Below, piece after piece: positions 52,608 through 61,597 of a stretch of DNA of 64,000 bases. The notes under the pieces were generated by a model. It was not told the origin of the DNA. It saw only the letters and a list, made by a program, of their open reading frames with translations, and did not search any database. Numbering within the stretch: the stretch's first letter is position 1; each line of letters opens with the position of its first letter. The translations under genes were made by a program, and so were the position numbers. The stretch lies in contig CAJFCV020000005.1 of assembly GCA_904066235.2 (NCBI GenBank), positions 11,961,501 to 12,025,500 on the forward strand, in the 5' to 3' direction. Source of the DNA: Bursaphelenchus xylophilus (Eukaryota > Nematoda > Chromadorea > Rhabditida > Aphelenchoididae).

Positions 52608-53035
52608 ACCACTACAAAAAATCACTTTTTTCCGCAGAAAAATTAAAAAGATACAGCCAAAAACGGCTGCCTTCTCTCCCCCATTTCCCGTTCGCTCTCC
52701 GAAAATATCCCGGAGAAAATCCGGGCCGCTCGTGGAAATCCCCCACTTCCTCTACGCATTCGGAACGCAGGGTTTGGAGACGTGCCAAAAATAACATTTC
52801 GAATGGGAATGGAAGTGAAAATAACATTTCCCAACGGCACTGGGAAAACAGGTTTGGAAATTTCCGCAAGCCGTTGAACGGGTTGGAAAAACGGAGTAAA
52901 AGGCGCGAGGAGGGAGGGAGGGCAAAGATTAGAAAAAATAATGGATTTTTGTACAGTAAAGGAGGTGATTTTTAAAATTTTTAATTTTTTGGAACGTCAT
53001 CTGGGCATCTTCAAAAAAAAACTTTTGATATTAGA
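52608..53035. other. No gene seen
   Basis: No supported open frame. A short tandem of ACATTTCGAATGGGAATGGA-like words lies around 52790-52830. Confidence 0.4.
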
Positions 53036-53039
53036 ATTT

Positions 53040-53320
53040 TCATAAAGTGGATGGACATTTTTTGCGGTCAAAAAGAACCCTTTGTTATTCTGCACCGTGC
53101 ATTCACCTTTTTTGGGTTTGCACTGTGCATTTTAATGAAGAACTTTCACAGTGCAAACAGTTTCATTTCTTGTCTTTGCGGTACCGTGCACAAAAAACTC
53201 TGATTTTTTGCACCGTGCAAAATGCCTGGACATTTGTCGCGGTCCGCACCGTGCACTCACATTTTTTTGGTTCGCACTGTGCATTGGAAATATCGCTGCG
53301 ACGTAAGCTTCTCTTTGCTG
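53040..53320. repeat. GCACTGTGC-motif cluster
   Basis: Eight or so words between 53088 and 53285, ending TATCGCTGCGACGTAAGCTT, which matches the inverse of the start of the 51280 cluster. Confidence 0.7.
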
Positions 53321-53340
53321 CGCCGTCGCTTCTTTGCTGA

Positions 53341-53911
53341 CAAGGAAAGTACTTCTATGGGGTGTGGAGTTACAGGTCGAGATATATATCAAAAAATTCG
53401 CAAAAATTTTCTGATTCAGAATATATAAAAATTAGCTGCCTAAATTTGGTCTGATGACATGTTTTTTTCCTCAGAAGTTTTCTCGCGACACCATGCAAGT
53501 GTCTTTTTGACCGTGTTTTTACCCATAAAAAATTTTTGTTTTGTGCTAAAATAAATTCTGAGGCCTTGACAAGCCTTAAAATATCAAATTAGATTAGAAC
53601 TACACCTTAGAAGTAGTTCCAATGTAAAAAATGGGTTCTAGTGTGGCAAAAGGAATCGAACCCGTCCCCCTTCGGATTCCCAATCTAGCGCTCTAACCGC
53701 TCGGCCACACCGCTCTCTTCCGAAGGAAGAGACCGAGCGCGCTTTTGTTGCCGCAGATTTTTTTCCTCGAGAAATACATTTATTGATAAAACTCGTAGGT
53801 AGACCAAAATTAGGCAGCTAATTTTTATATATTCTGAATCAGAAAATTTTTGCGAATTTTTTGATATATATCTCGACCTGTAACTCCACACCCCATAGAT
53901 GTACTTTCCTC
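53341..53911. mobile_element. tRNA-bearing foldback element, copy 3, diverged
   Basis: CAAGGAAAGTACTTCTATGG and the reverse. The arms read GTGTGGAGTTACAGGTCGAG, different from copies 1 and 2 beyond the first 20 bp, while the centre keeps the hairpin and tRNA-like unit. Confidence 0.85.
53615..53730 (-). tRNA. tRNA-like unit in foldback copy 3; probably not a functional tRNA
   Basis: The minus strand reads CTCTTCCTTCGGAAGAG hairpin, GTGTGGCCGAGCGGTTAGAG, CTAGATTGGGAATCCGA, ACGGGTTCGATTCC, then a T6 run. The D-arm and T-arm are better formed than in copies 1 and 2. The anticodon stem has three pairs of five. Confidence 0.55.
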
Positions 53912-53924
53912 GTGAAAAATTTGC

Positions 53925-54145
53925 ACAGTGCAAACGGCTTTTTTGAGGTTTGCACCGTGCGCAAAGGGAAAAATGCACTGTGCGTTGGCGACAAGGGTGG
54001 GAAAAAGTTCGAAATGCACTGTGCGAAAGCGAAAAGACATTGCACAGTGCAAAATGTTTCGAAAAGGATCGCGTTGCGCAACATGACGCGATGCACTGTG
54101 CAGTGTGAAAGAAAGGCCGAAAAAGTCTACGCACTTTGACACATC
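53925..54145. repeat. GCACTGTGC-motif cluster
   Basis: Six words (for example TTGCACAGTGCAAACGG, ATGCACTGTGCGTTGG, ATTGCACAGTGCAAAATG), ending near GTCTACGCACTTTGACA. Confidence 0.7.
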
Positions 54146-54190
54146 GTATAGTATTAATACAGACTTTCTCAACAAACTACAAGCTTATAT

Positions 54191-54430
54191 TCACAAAATC
54201 TCCTCTGTAACTCCTGCCCAAACGATATAAAACTGCATATTTATGCTCGCCCTCCTCTTCAACACTTTCAAAAACGACTTTCTTGGCTTTTTAAGCTCCT
54301 CCGTTCCATCCTCTTTCCACAGTAAATACATAAAAGGCGTGGGTTCGGAAATACATTCGCAATTGAATTTGACGATCAGCGTGCAAGACGCACTTGTCAC
54401 GTTACATCCGCCGGATCGGAGAACATTGTG
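54191..54430 (-). CDS. Orphan terminal exon or gene relic, weak transthyretin-like resemblance
   Basis: The minus strand is open for about 78 codons to a TGA. It reads GGCNVTSASCTLIVKFNCEC, then PTPFMYLLWKEDGTEELKKP and QFYIVWAGVTEEIL. The IVKFNCE ... LLWKEDG pattern recalls nematode transthyretin-like (TTR) proteins, where a conserved Cys strand precedes an acidic loop. No acceptor or ATG precedes the frame, so it is either the end of a gene whose start is lost or a pseudogene. Confidence 0.3.
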   Translation of the reverse strand, partial: HNVLRSGGCNVTSASCTLIVKFNCECISEPTPFMYLLWKEDGTEELKKPRKSFLKVLKRRASINMQFYIVWAGVTEEIL

Positions 54431-54560
54431 TTAGCCGTGTTCGGGGAAGGACGGAAATTTTGAGGAAATTGCGTGAATTTTGCAGGGTTTAGGATAAACT
54501 AGAGGCTTCTTGTGCGGAGATCGCTGAATATCTTACATTTCAGCATCTCTTGGCCCGCCT

Positions 54561-54720
54561 GACAGTCTGTGGGGAAAGCAGTGAGCGCAGCGCCTTGTCT
54601 AAAATCACTGCCGCCGAGAAAATGAATAAAATTTAGAGAGGAGAAATCAAATTTCTTTACACTTCAGCGACGCAATCGGCGAAGCGACATTTAGCTCATT
54701 ATTTTCCCGACAGACTGATA
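54561..54720. mobile_element. Palindromic MITE, type A, left end eroded
   Basis: ACAGTCTGTGGGGAAAGCAG to TTATTTTCCCGACAGACTGATA. Confidence 0.82.
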
Positions 54721-54808
54721 TACAGCACCAAGTAAACAACAAAAGCGCCAAAAACGGGCTAGCTTACCAATTTATGCAAAATTTACGGGACACGCAGTAT
54801 TATGGCTT

Positions 54809-55192
54809 ATATCAATCTGCCGGGAAAATAATGAACACTCTGTTGCAGCAAAAATCGCATCGCCGCCGAGAAAATAAATTGTATCGCGGCAAAATTAAAT
54901 TGCTTTCACTTCGGCGATCCCATTGGCGCAGCGACATTGCACGGCAACCCGAAATAGAAGAAAAATGTTTCCCGCCCACTTCTGAGTTTCGTCCAAACGA
55001 AGTGTCAAAATTGAAAAAAGAAATAAAATAATTCCGAGAAAAATATTTTTCGGTCGGAAAACCCCACGAAAAATTCTTTTGTGACATTTCGTTTGATTTT
55101 AACCGATACAAAATGGGCGAAGTGTCGAAAGGAGCCAGGAAACACTTCGGGTTGCCGTTCATTGTGCCTATTATTTTCCCGACAGGCTGATA
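54809..55192. mobile_element. Palindromic MITE, type A, split by another inverted-repeat element
   Basis: Left part 54809-54950 (TATCAATCTGCCGGGAAAATAA ...) and right part 55159-55192 (... TTATTTTCCCGACAGGCTGATA) are one copy once the insert is set aside. The word CATTG flanks the insert on both sides. Confidence 0.82.
54951..55158. mobile_element. Inserted MITE with ACGGCAACCCGAA ends, 208 bp
   Basis: ACGGCAACCCGAAATAGAAG and CACTTCGGGTTGCCGT are inverted ends. The interior (GACATTTCGTTTGATTTTAA, GAAAAATGTTTCCCGCCC) is related to the ACGTCAATCCA elements at 12731 and 60031, so these may share an ancestor. A 5-bp CATTG duplication is likely. Confidence 0.78.
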
Positions 55193-55471
55193 GTATCGAT
55201 TTGCCTTTCTCATCAAATGTTTTATTGAAAACGCTATTTTTGGCAGAAAAATCCATGTTGGACGGTAATTTGTTACCCTTAATCATTATCCCAACTTATT
55301 TTTAGCCAAATCGAGTGGGTATATCAATTAATCACCGCCTGAAGTGACGTTCTAATTCGGAAGTGTTAAATTTAGACAACAGGTGAGCCCGTGAATATCA
55401 TATGAAAAAGGGCTCGAGCAACAGTATCGAAATGAAAGTGAAATTAAATAAATAGAAACCTAAACCGGAAA

Positions 55472-55634
55472 TATCAGTATGTCGGGAAAATAAATAATAA
55501 TCTCAATGTCGCTGCGCCGATTGCGTCACTGAATTCAACCAAAGTGGAAAGCAATTTGATTTCGCCACACAATTCATTTTTAGATGCGATTTTCGATTCG
55601 AAAAAGTGCTCATTATTTTCCCGACAGACTGATA
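55472..55634. mobile_element. Palindromic MITE, type A, complete
   Basis: TATCAGTATGTCGGGAAAATAA to TTATTTTCCCGACAGACTGATA. Confidence 0.88.
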
Positions 55635-56677
55635 GTTTGATGTATTTTCTTACCACGGCATCACACGCGCTGTTCGTCAGGATTCGTCATATATAAATAT
55701 GGCATGATAAAAACAAAAAAAGGCTTTACGTAAAATACGCCTAGTTGCCTTCGAACCAAAAAAGACTAGCTGAAACCGTCGAAAAGAAATTTTTGGCAAA
55801 GAAAATTTGATCTCTCACTAAACCCCTCAGGATCTTTGTTTTTTAGCCAATTTTTTGAAGCACGCCCATCACTTTGATCAGGTTTGTCTCAGCTAATTAA
55901 TCACCCTCGAAAAACATCTCGTTACTTTTTTTCGGATGACGACAGTTTCAAAGTGCAAGAAGGAGCTTTTTTCGAGGTCTGGGCAACTCAAATGAGAATT
56001 GATGAACTAGAGAAACTTCAATTTTTGTGAAACTTGACGCAAACCATGGCTAATCATTACCGCAGTAAATGATCAGCCATAATTTGTGCTGATGCCTAGC
56101 TTACGTTCTGACCCAAAAAGAGTGAGAATGGATACGAAAAGTTGACGTTTGCTAGCCATTTTTGGTGTTCAAACGTTTGGCCTGAGAGAGAGGTGGAACC
56201 TTATAAAAAATTGGTCTTAAAAAATCAACGAAAATGTAGAGCTTTTTTCTAAATAATCCGTAACGATTTGTTTTTCCTTTAGTTAAAAAAGAACAGCCAA
56301 AGATCTTCCCCAAGAACTTGTTTGTTCCAGATTGGCTAAATCTTGGCCAGGAAATAGCTTCAACTTCGCGGGATTAACGTGAAAAGGCGTCTGTAAAATT
56401 CGGTTTCCTCTCTAGCCACTCTCCATATTACGAGGAGACTCTCGACGGCAAAAAAAATTAATATTTTGGTTACTCGCGCTTTTCAGAAATTGATTCATGG
56501 GCTAGGCACTATCTACACAGAAGCAAAGTATAAAGAAAGTACTATATTTACAAGTTAGGCGTAGGACATCTTGTATCATTGAAAAGGCAAAAAACGGCAT
56601 ACAATTTTTAGCTTTATTGCATCTTTGAGGCACTGATAAGAGGTATTCAAAGCAATGAACAATTCTGCAAACCGCAC
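55635..56677. other. No gene seen; duplicated flank of SRE-like genes
   Basis: From about 56510 the sequence (CAGAAGCAAAGTATAAAGAA through GAGGTATTCAAAGCAATGAAC) matches 61450-61590 and belongs to the receptor duplication. At 56390-56480 an eroded family S arm. Confidence 0.55.
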
Positions 56678-58889
56678 TCAAGCCCATGCTTGGTCTAGCC
56701 TCTTGAAATGTCCGTCAAAGTCTTCATTGTTCGTTTTTAGAGTTGTGGCAAGGTAATTGTAAGATTCCATGGTGACTTTTGATCGGTTCCACAGTAGGAT
56801 CCTAAACAGTTAATTTTTAATTAAATGTCCATTTTCTCATCATAAGCCTGCAACGAAGACACAAACCCGTACCTGAAATGAGCCTTCAGCCCTTGATGAC
56901 CATTCACCAAGACCAATGTGTACGTTGCCACATAAGCAGCGTATAAAATGTCCATTGATTGGACCAAAAGTTTCACCGAGTTTGTGCCGTCCATTAGAAA
57001 TAAAAAAATTGCGGCGAATAGGAGAAACGCGTGAGCAACATTGGTAATCAAGTAGAGGATGATCCACGGCCGACACATTGTCAGGGTTTTGATGTTTTCG
57101 GTCATTTGGTAGCGCTTGGACAGAGAGGCATTGCCAGTGGGGGCTGTGTTCTGCAGTTTTATCCAACGATTGGCAAGGAATAAGGCCTAAACAAAACATG
57201 TACTTTTCTGCAAGCAAAAAATTCTACGGACTTTATGGGCGTGACTAGTAAGTTAGTACCAGTGAAACAACTTACCACACAAGGAGAGAGGATACAAAGA
57301 AGAGTGACCGCTCCGATTTCTGAAAAATCATGGAGATAAAATTACTGTTGTCTGGCGCAATTTTGATTCCCATTAGCCTAACAACAAAAAAACTTACCAA
57401 CTACGTAGGTAAGAAGATATGTTGATATCCACTAAACGAAATACAAATTTATTGAGTAAAAACTTCTTAAAATTTGTTGTATCAGTGCGTCGGGAAAATA
57501 ATGAGCACTATGTCGCATAGTCCTCATTGCCAAAAAAAGAAACTTGATTTTGCCGCCAATTCATTCTCTCGGCGACTCTGCGATTTTCGATGCGACAGAG
57601 ACCTCATTATTTTCCCGACAGAATGATATATAGTATGCATAATATAATATATAAAAACCTACCCAACAAACAATGATCACGACTGCAAGATACAGCGGAG
57701 CTTTCTCGTATCTGGCGGACATCTTGTACGCAACGAACCGCTCGATGAACACATTCAAAAATGCCAACAACATTTGATTCACAAAGAATGCCCGCAAACC
57801 GAAGAGTTTCCTACCCACCGCCGGAGAAACCAGCATCTCATACGTGAGGATGTGGAGGACAAAAATAGCTCGAACCGTAGCCTGAAAATTTATGAATTTC
57901 GTTAATTAGACCACGAGAAGAAAGAAGGTAATATTATAATATAATATCTAACAGGGGAAGTACCCCGAAGTGCGACGCTCAGATTTTGATGAAGCTTGGC
58001 ACAAACTTAGAATAATTTTTTCTAAAATATATGCGAGAAAATAGAATTCTAACTCGCGCTTTGCAAAAACAACCGAGATTTTTAGAGCGAGAGTTGGCGA
58101 AGATTTGACACTTTTTGCCGAATTTCGGCACGAAAAGTTTCATGCCTATTTCTACCACAGAGAGTAATGTTTCCGCAAAAAAACCAATTTTTTCTGCACG
58201 AAACTTGCAAAGTTACGATCAAAAGGTGTTTTTTCTCTGACAGCAAATGTCATAGCCGCTATCGCGCACCAAATAGTCTGACAGCTGTCGGCCGACAGAC
58301 TGATAATAAAACAATTCTATGTCCCTGAAAGACGCATGTAGGGCCCAAAAGTCTGCATAGTCTGAGAGAGGAGTGAACGCTCCATCACTGATATTTTGGC
58401 ACGGGTTTTGCCGACCGAAGACATCGGAATGATGTACAAGCAAAAAAACCAGAAGTTGGTTTGTGACCTAATGAGAGTACGAAGGCAAACGTTACCAAAA
58501 CTTTGAGCGCAGCACCCTATTAAAGCAAGACTTGGAAAAAAACTGAACAAACGAAGCTTGCATACAACGGCTCGAGTTACCCTCCTTACCTGCAAAACCC
58601 CACACATGATGTTGCTGAACAAAATTAACCGCAGATTCGGGTGGAAAGTGTGTGTTTGGGTCACTGCCCAACAAACCGCCAGATTAATTGGTATGGCCAG
58701 GAGTAAAAGGCCAAGTTCAAGGCAGTAGAAGAATCTGGCCAGTTCGTAATTGTCGCCCGGCGCCAGCAATAGGTCGTAAAAGTTTTTCAACAAAATTTGC
58801 CTCTTCTTCTCATTGCTGGTGGCTTCGTTGAGTCGACGAGAAAGCTCAGCGACAACTAGGTAAACATTCGTCAAAAATGAGGGTAGCAT
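56678..58889 (-). CDS. SRE-like nematode chemoreceptor (7TM), copy A
   Basis: Model complement(join(56678..56801, 56873..57186, 57276..57319, 57398..57431, 57663..57881, ~58310..58467, 58590..58889)). The ATG is at 58889. Landmarks in order: a first span FFYCLELGLLLLAIPINLAV; THTFHPNLRLILFSN; an exon 2 with CQNISDG and FWALHASFRDIEL; AFLNVFIERFVAYKMSARYE (the IER/YE block typical of SRE/SRA receptors); LSKRYQMTENIKTL before the sixth span; a seventh span ending GHQGLKAHFR; and the tail NNEDFDGHFKRLDQAW, close to the family's C-terminal FxQLxxxW pattern. Most junctions agree in phase. The exception is the exon 2 donor: the sequence runs into a MITE remnant at 58262-58305 and no in-phase GT is found. 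The gene may be intact with an unseen donor or may be damaged. Likely role: sensory GPCR in chemosensory neurons (family knowledge). Confidence 0.75.
57480..57628. mobile_element. Palindromic MITE, type A, complete, in a receptor intron
   Basis: TATCAGTGCGTCGGGAAAATAA to TTATTTTCCCGACAGAATGATA. It is about 35 bp from exon boundaries on one side. Confidence 0.86.
57951..58240. mobile_element. Family S left half, in a receptor intron
   Basis: ACAGGGGAAGTACCCCGAAG to the TTTTTTCTCTGACAG break, where a type B MITE remnant takes over. Confidence 0.72.
58262..58305. mobile_element. MITE remnant, type B, at the end of receptor exon 2
   Basis: CCGCTATCGCGCACCAAATA is a type B interior; GGCCGACAGACTGATA is the shared right end. 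The middle is deleted. Confidence 0.65.
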
Positions 58890-59178
58890 TTAGTCGAGGG
58901 GATAATTTAAAATGCTGTAGAAAAAGGTAATGTCAAAAAATTGTAGCAAAATCAGGACCACTAATCATAGACTGATGTCAACGGTTACGCACGTGTCCAG
59001 ACTCAAAGTGCCAACTGTTCCGTATTTTTATAAATTACTCAAAACATGACCCCAAAATTTTCACCTGCTGCCCACCGGTTTTTCATCAATTTTTGACTGT
59101 AGGTTTTTCACTGAACCAATGTCTCCGTTTTTCCCTACAATACCCTAGACTTGTAGTTCCGAAGTTGTTTGCAAATTT
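58890..59178. promoter_or_regulatory. Upstream region of receptor A, conserved in receptor B
   Basis: About 270 bp upstream of the ATG align with 63679-63945 upstream of copy B (shared words GTAGCAAAATCAGGACCA, CCAGACTCAAAGTGC, TGAACCAATGTCTCCGTTTT, AGACTTGTAGTTCCGA). It is part of the duplication and probably contains the promoter. No specific site is recognised. Confidence 0.5.
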
Positions 59179-59258
59179 CTAGTAGTCCTTCGCATCCCAC
59201 TTATTCTTCAGCCGTCGGAAGTGCGAATTAATATTGTTTTGGTTAGTAATTGTGGCTT
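59179..59258 (-). CDS. Last exon of a third SRE-like receptor
   Basis: After GTTTTCAG the minus strand encodes 25 residues, ATITNQNNINSHFRRLKNKW then DAKDY, and a TAG. The NNINSHFRRLKNKW tail matches NNEDFDGHFKRLDQAW of the two neighbouring receptors. No other exon of this gene is visible before 61597, so it is either split by repeats or a relic. Confidence 0.5.
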
Positions 59259-59545
59259 CTGAAAACGAAAACATTTTATTATTAGTCTGTCGAGAAGCAC
59301 ATTACAGGTCGCGTCGCACGTCAAGAAAAAATAAATAGAACAAAAGCGTTCAAGCAATGACAAATTCTTGGCATTCTGTTTTAGCTCAAAGATAATTTTT
59401 TGCTCCAAAGATAACCTGATTACACATAGAAGTAGAATGGATTTATTGCATACACAACTTTAAAGCTGGACTCCTGCTTTACCTCACCCTATACGTTTCA
59501 TATAAAAAATCGGTCGTCTTTTATCTATTGAAGCCTAAACTAACA

Positions 59546-59712
59546 ACACCTAAAAAATGCTGCGATTTTGCCGATTTTTCCCAGAGTTTCCCCTGTTTGA
59601 AGTTTGTTGGAAACAAAGCCTGGAACAAGGTGGATTTTTGAGCCTAAAACGAAAATGAATGCCAACTTTCCTGTTGAAAGATAACCGTTTGAGCGCAAAA
59701 CCTTGACGTGCG
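59546..59712. repeat. Repeat shared with 60745-61055
   Basis: CCTAAAAAATGCTGCGATTT, GGAACAAGGTGGATTTTTGA and AATGCCAACTTTCCTGTTGA recur in the same order at 60745-61055, where an extra 130 bp lie in the middle. Confidence 0.65.
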
Positions 59713-59716
59713 TCGC

Positions 59717-59997
59717 TAAAGTTCAAAGATATTTAATTTTGCCGCGACACAATTCACTTTCTCGACAGAGTGCTCATCATTTTCCCGATAGACTGATATG
59801 AAAATGCTGTTACTTTCCCGGCAGTTTTCACCGTTCAATTTTCAGGCCTTATCCGTGAAAATTGAATGGTTGAACCGTCGTTGGGAAATATCGCAGCAGC
59901 CATACCCCACGAAGAAAATGAATTATGTAGTGAAAAAATGATATTGTTTTTCATGGCGCGACAGCGACATTGTGTTTGTTATTTTCCCGACAGACCT
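59717..59997. mobile_element. Two truncated MITE copies, right halves
   Basis: 59717-59796 ends TTTTCCCGATAGACTGATA; 59880-59997 ends TTATTTTCCCGACAGAC. Both lack left termini. Confidence 0.7.
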
Positions 59998-60030
59998 TCT
60001 AAAATCATATTCTGCTTTTACCCCAGCTCA

Positions 60031-60270
60031 GGCCAATCCAAAATAGAAGAAAAATTTTCCCGCCCCTTTTTGGTGATTCGTTCAAAACGAAATGTCACAA
60101 TCCGATAAAAACCATTTTCTTTTCTTGCTTCTTTCTTTTCGAGAAAAAGCAATTATTTCGGGCGAGGAAAAGTGCTGATAATTTCGCGACATTTCGTCTC
60201 TCTTTTCAATCAATGAAAACGATACGAAGTTTCGAAACGGTTCTGGAAATGCGCTTGATTGACGTGCAGC
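60031..60270. mobile_element. MITE with CAATCCA ends, second copy
   Basis: GGCCAATCCAAAATAGAAGA at the left, TGCGCTTGATTGACGTGC at the right; the inverse of 12731-12974. Confidence 0.7.
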
Positions 60271-60431
60271 TCAGCAAAATTGGAGACTCTCTAACACCTC
60301 CTCTGAAGGTTTCAACAGCGAGTTTCAGTCTAAAAACCGTCTGAGCTGCAGAATTAAGCCTTGGAAGTTATTACGGTAAGTCATCTTTTGTTTTGTATTT
60401 CGGTTGATAACTTGAAACGGTAAAAATGGAA

Positions 60432-60635
60432 CTACATTTTCTCAATTCCACTTAACACATCATCTTTCTCATTAATCTCGCTTTTGATGGGGGTGGAATG
60501 TACCGGACCAATTTGTATGCTAATAAAGTAGAGATTGGCGCATGCGAAACTCGTAAAAATTAGATTAGTTACAGCTTGAGACCGTTTTTTTAATTTAATC
60601 TTTTCAAAACGAAGTGAATAAAGAAAGAAGTACAT
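60432..60635 (-). CDS. Small ORF, 67 residues, one membrane-like span
   Basis: ATG at 60635, TAG at 60432. MYFFLYSLRFEKIKLKKRS, then a hydrophobic SFACANLYFISIQI and an acidic tail. It lies between receptor genes on their strand and could be a relic of a receptor exon. I see no match to a particular exon. Confidence 0.2.
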   Translation of the reverse strand: MYFFLYSLRFEKIKLKKRSQAVTNLIFTSFACANLYFISIQIGPVHSTPIKSEINEKDDVLSGIEKM

Positions 60636-60744
60636 ATGTAGATGTTGTGCTCGGTGTCCTTCTTAATGCAATGGATTTTGAGGGAGAGGACAAAGAAATT
60701 GAACGAGCGAAAGAGGAAATACGTGCAACGTACTCTCTCACCCC

Positions 60745-61055
60745 AAAAGTTTAACAACGCCTAAAAAATGTTGCGATTTTGCCGATTTCTCAAAGAGTTT
60801 TCCTCGCCCCTGTTGGAAACATAGTCTGGAACAAGGCGGATTTTTTGAGCCTAAAACGAAAAAAATCAAATGAGCCAGTTTCGAGATAGAAAATCTCTTC
60901 ATTTTACGCAATATTTCGCCTTTCATCTGACCTCGTCCAAAAAAACCGTCATTGAGACGTATTTTTTAGACACTTTTGTAAGCGGAAACGGAATGCCAAC
61001 TTTCGTGTTGAGAGATAACCCTTTGAGTGCAAAATCTTGACGTGAGGGGTCTAAA
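60745..61055. repeat. Repeat shared with 59546-59712
   Basis: Same order of words as the shorter copy. It ends CAAAATCTTGACGTGAGG, where the shorter copy has CAAAACCTTGACGTGCG. Confidence 0.65.
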
Positions 61056-61597
61056 AGATCGCCAATAAATTTCCTAAATGTTTCTTTTCCTGACCTGCTC
61101 TCCCCATTCTTCACAATCCCTCGTCCGCCGAGAATGTGGATCCATTGTGTAGCTTCAGGAATTGGAGAAATTCTGTACCTTTCCTTGAAGTAAAAGGAAA
61201 ATTTTTGGTATAAGTTGAAAGAAGAAGACCTCCTCTTGCTAAAAATAACTTACTAGTCTAATATTCATGCCATCTTCATGTTAAAACAGGCTGCTAAATG
61301 TTGCAAAAAGGATAAAAATTATTTTCTTTCGTTTTTCGAGAGAGTGAAACTTGACACATCAGGGAAAGACTTGGCGTCGGCCTTGAAACCTGCAGTGTGG
61401 GGCTAAAAAGAGGCATTTTTTCGGAAGGCTTTTATCTCTTCTCTTATCTAGACAGAAGTAAAGTGTGAAGACGGTATATTTAGGCGTAGGACATCTTTTA
61501 ATTGAAGGACAAAAAACGGCACGTAATTTTTAAGATTAGCACCTTTGAGGAAGCGATGAGAGGTATTCAAAACAATGAACAATTCTGCTAACCGCAC

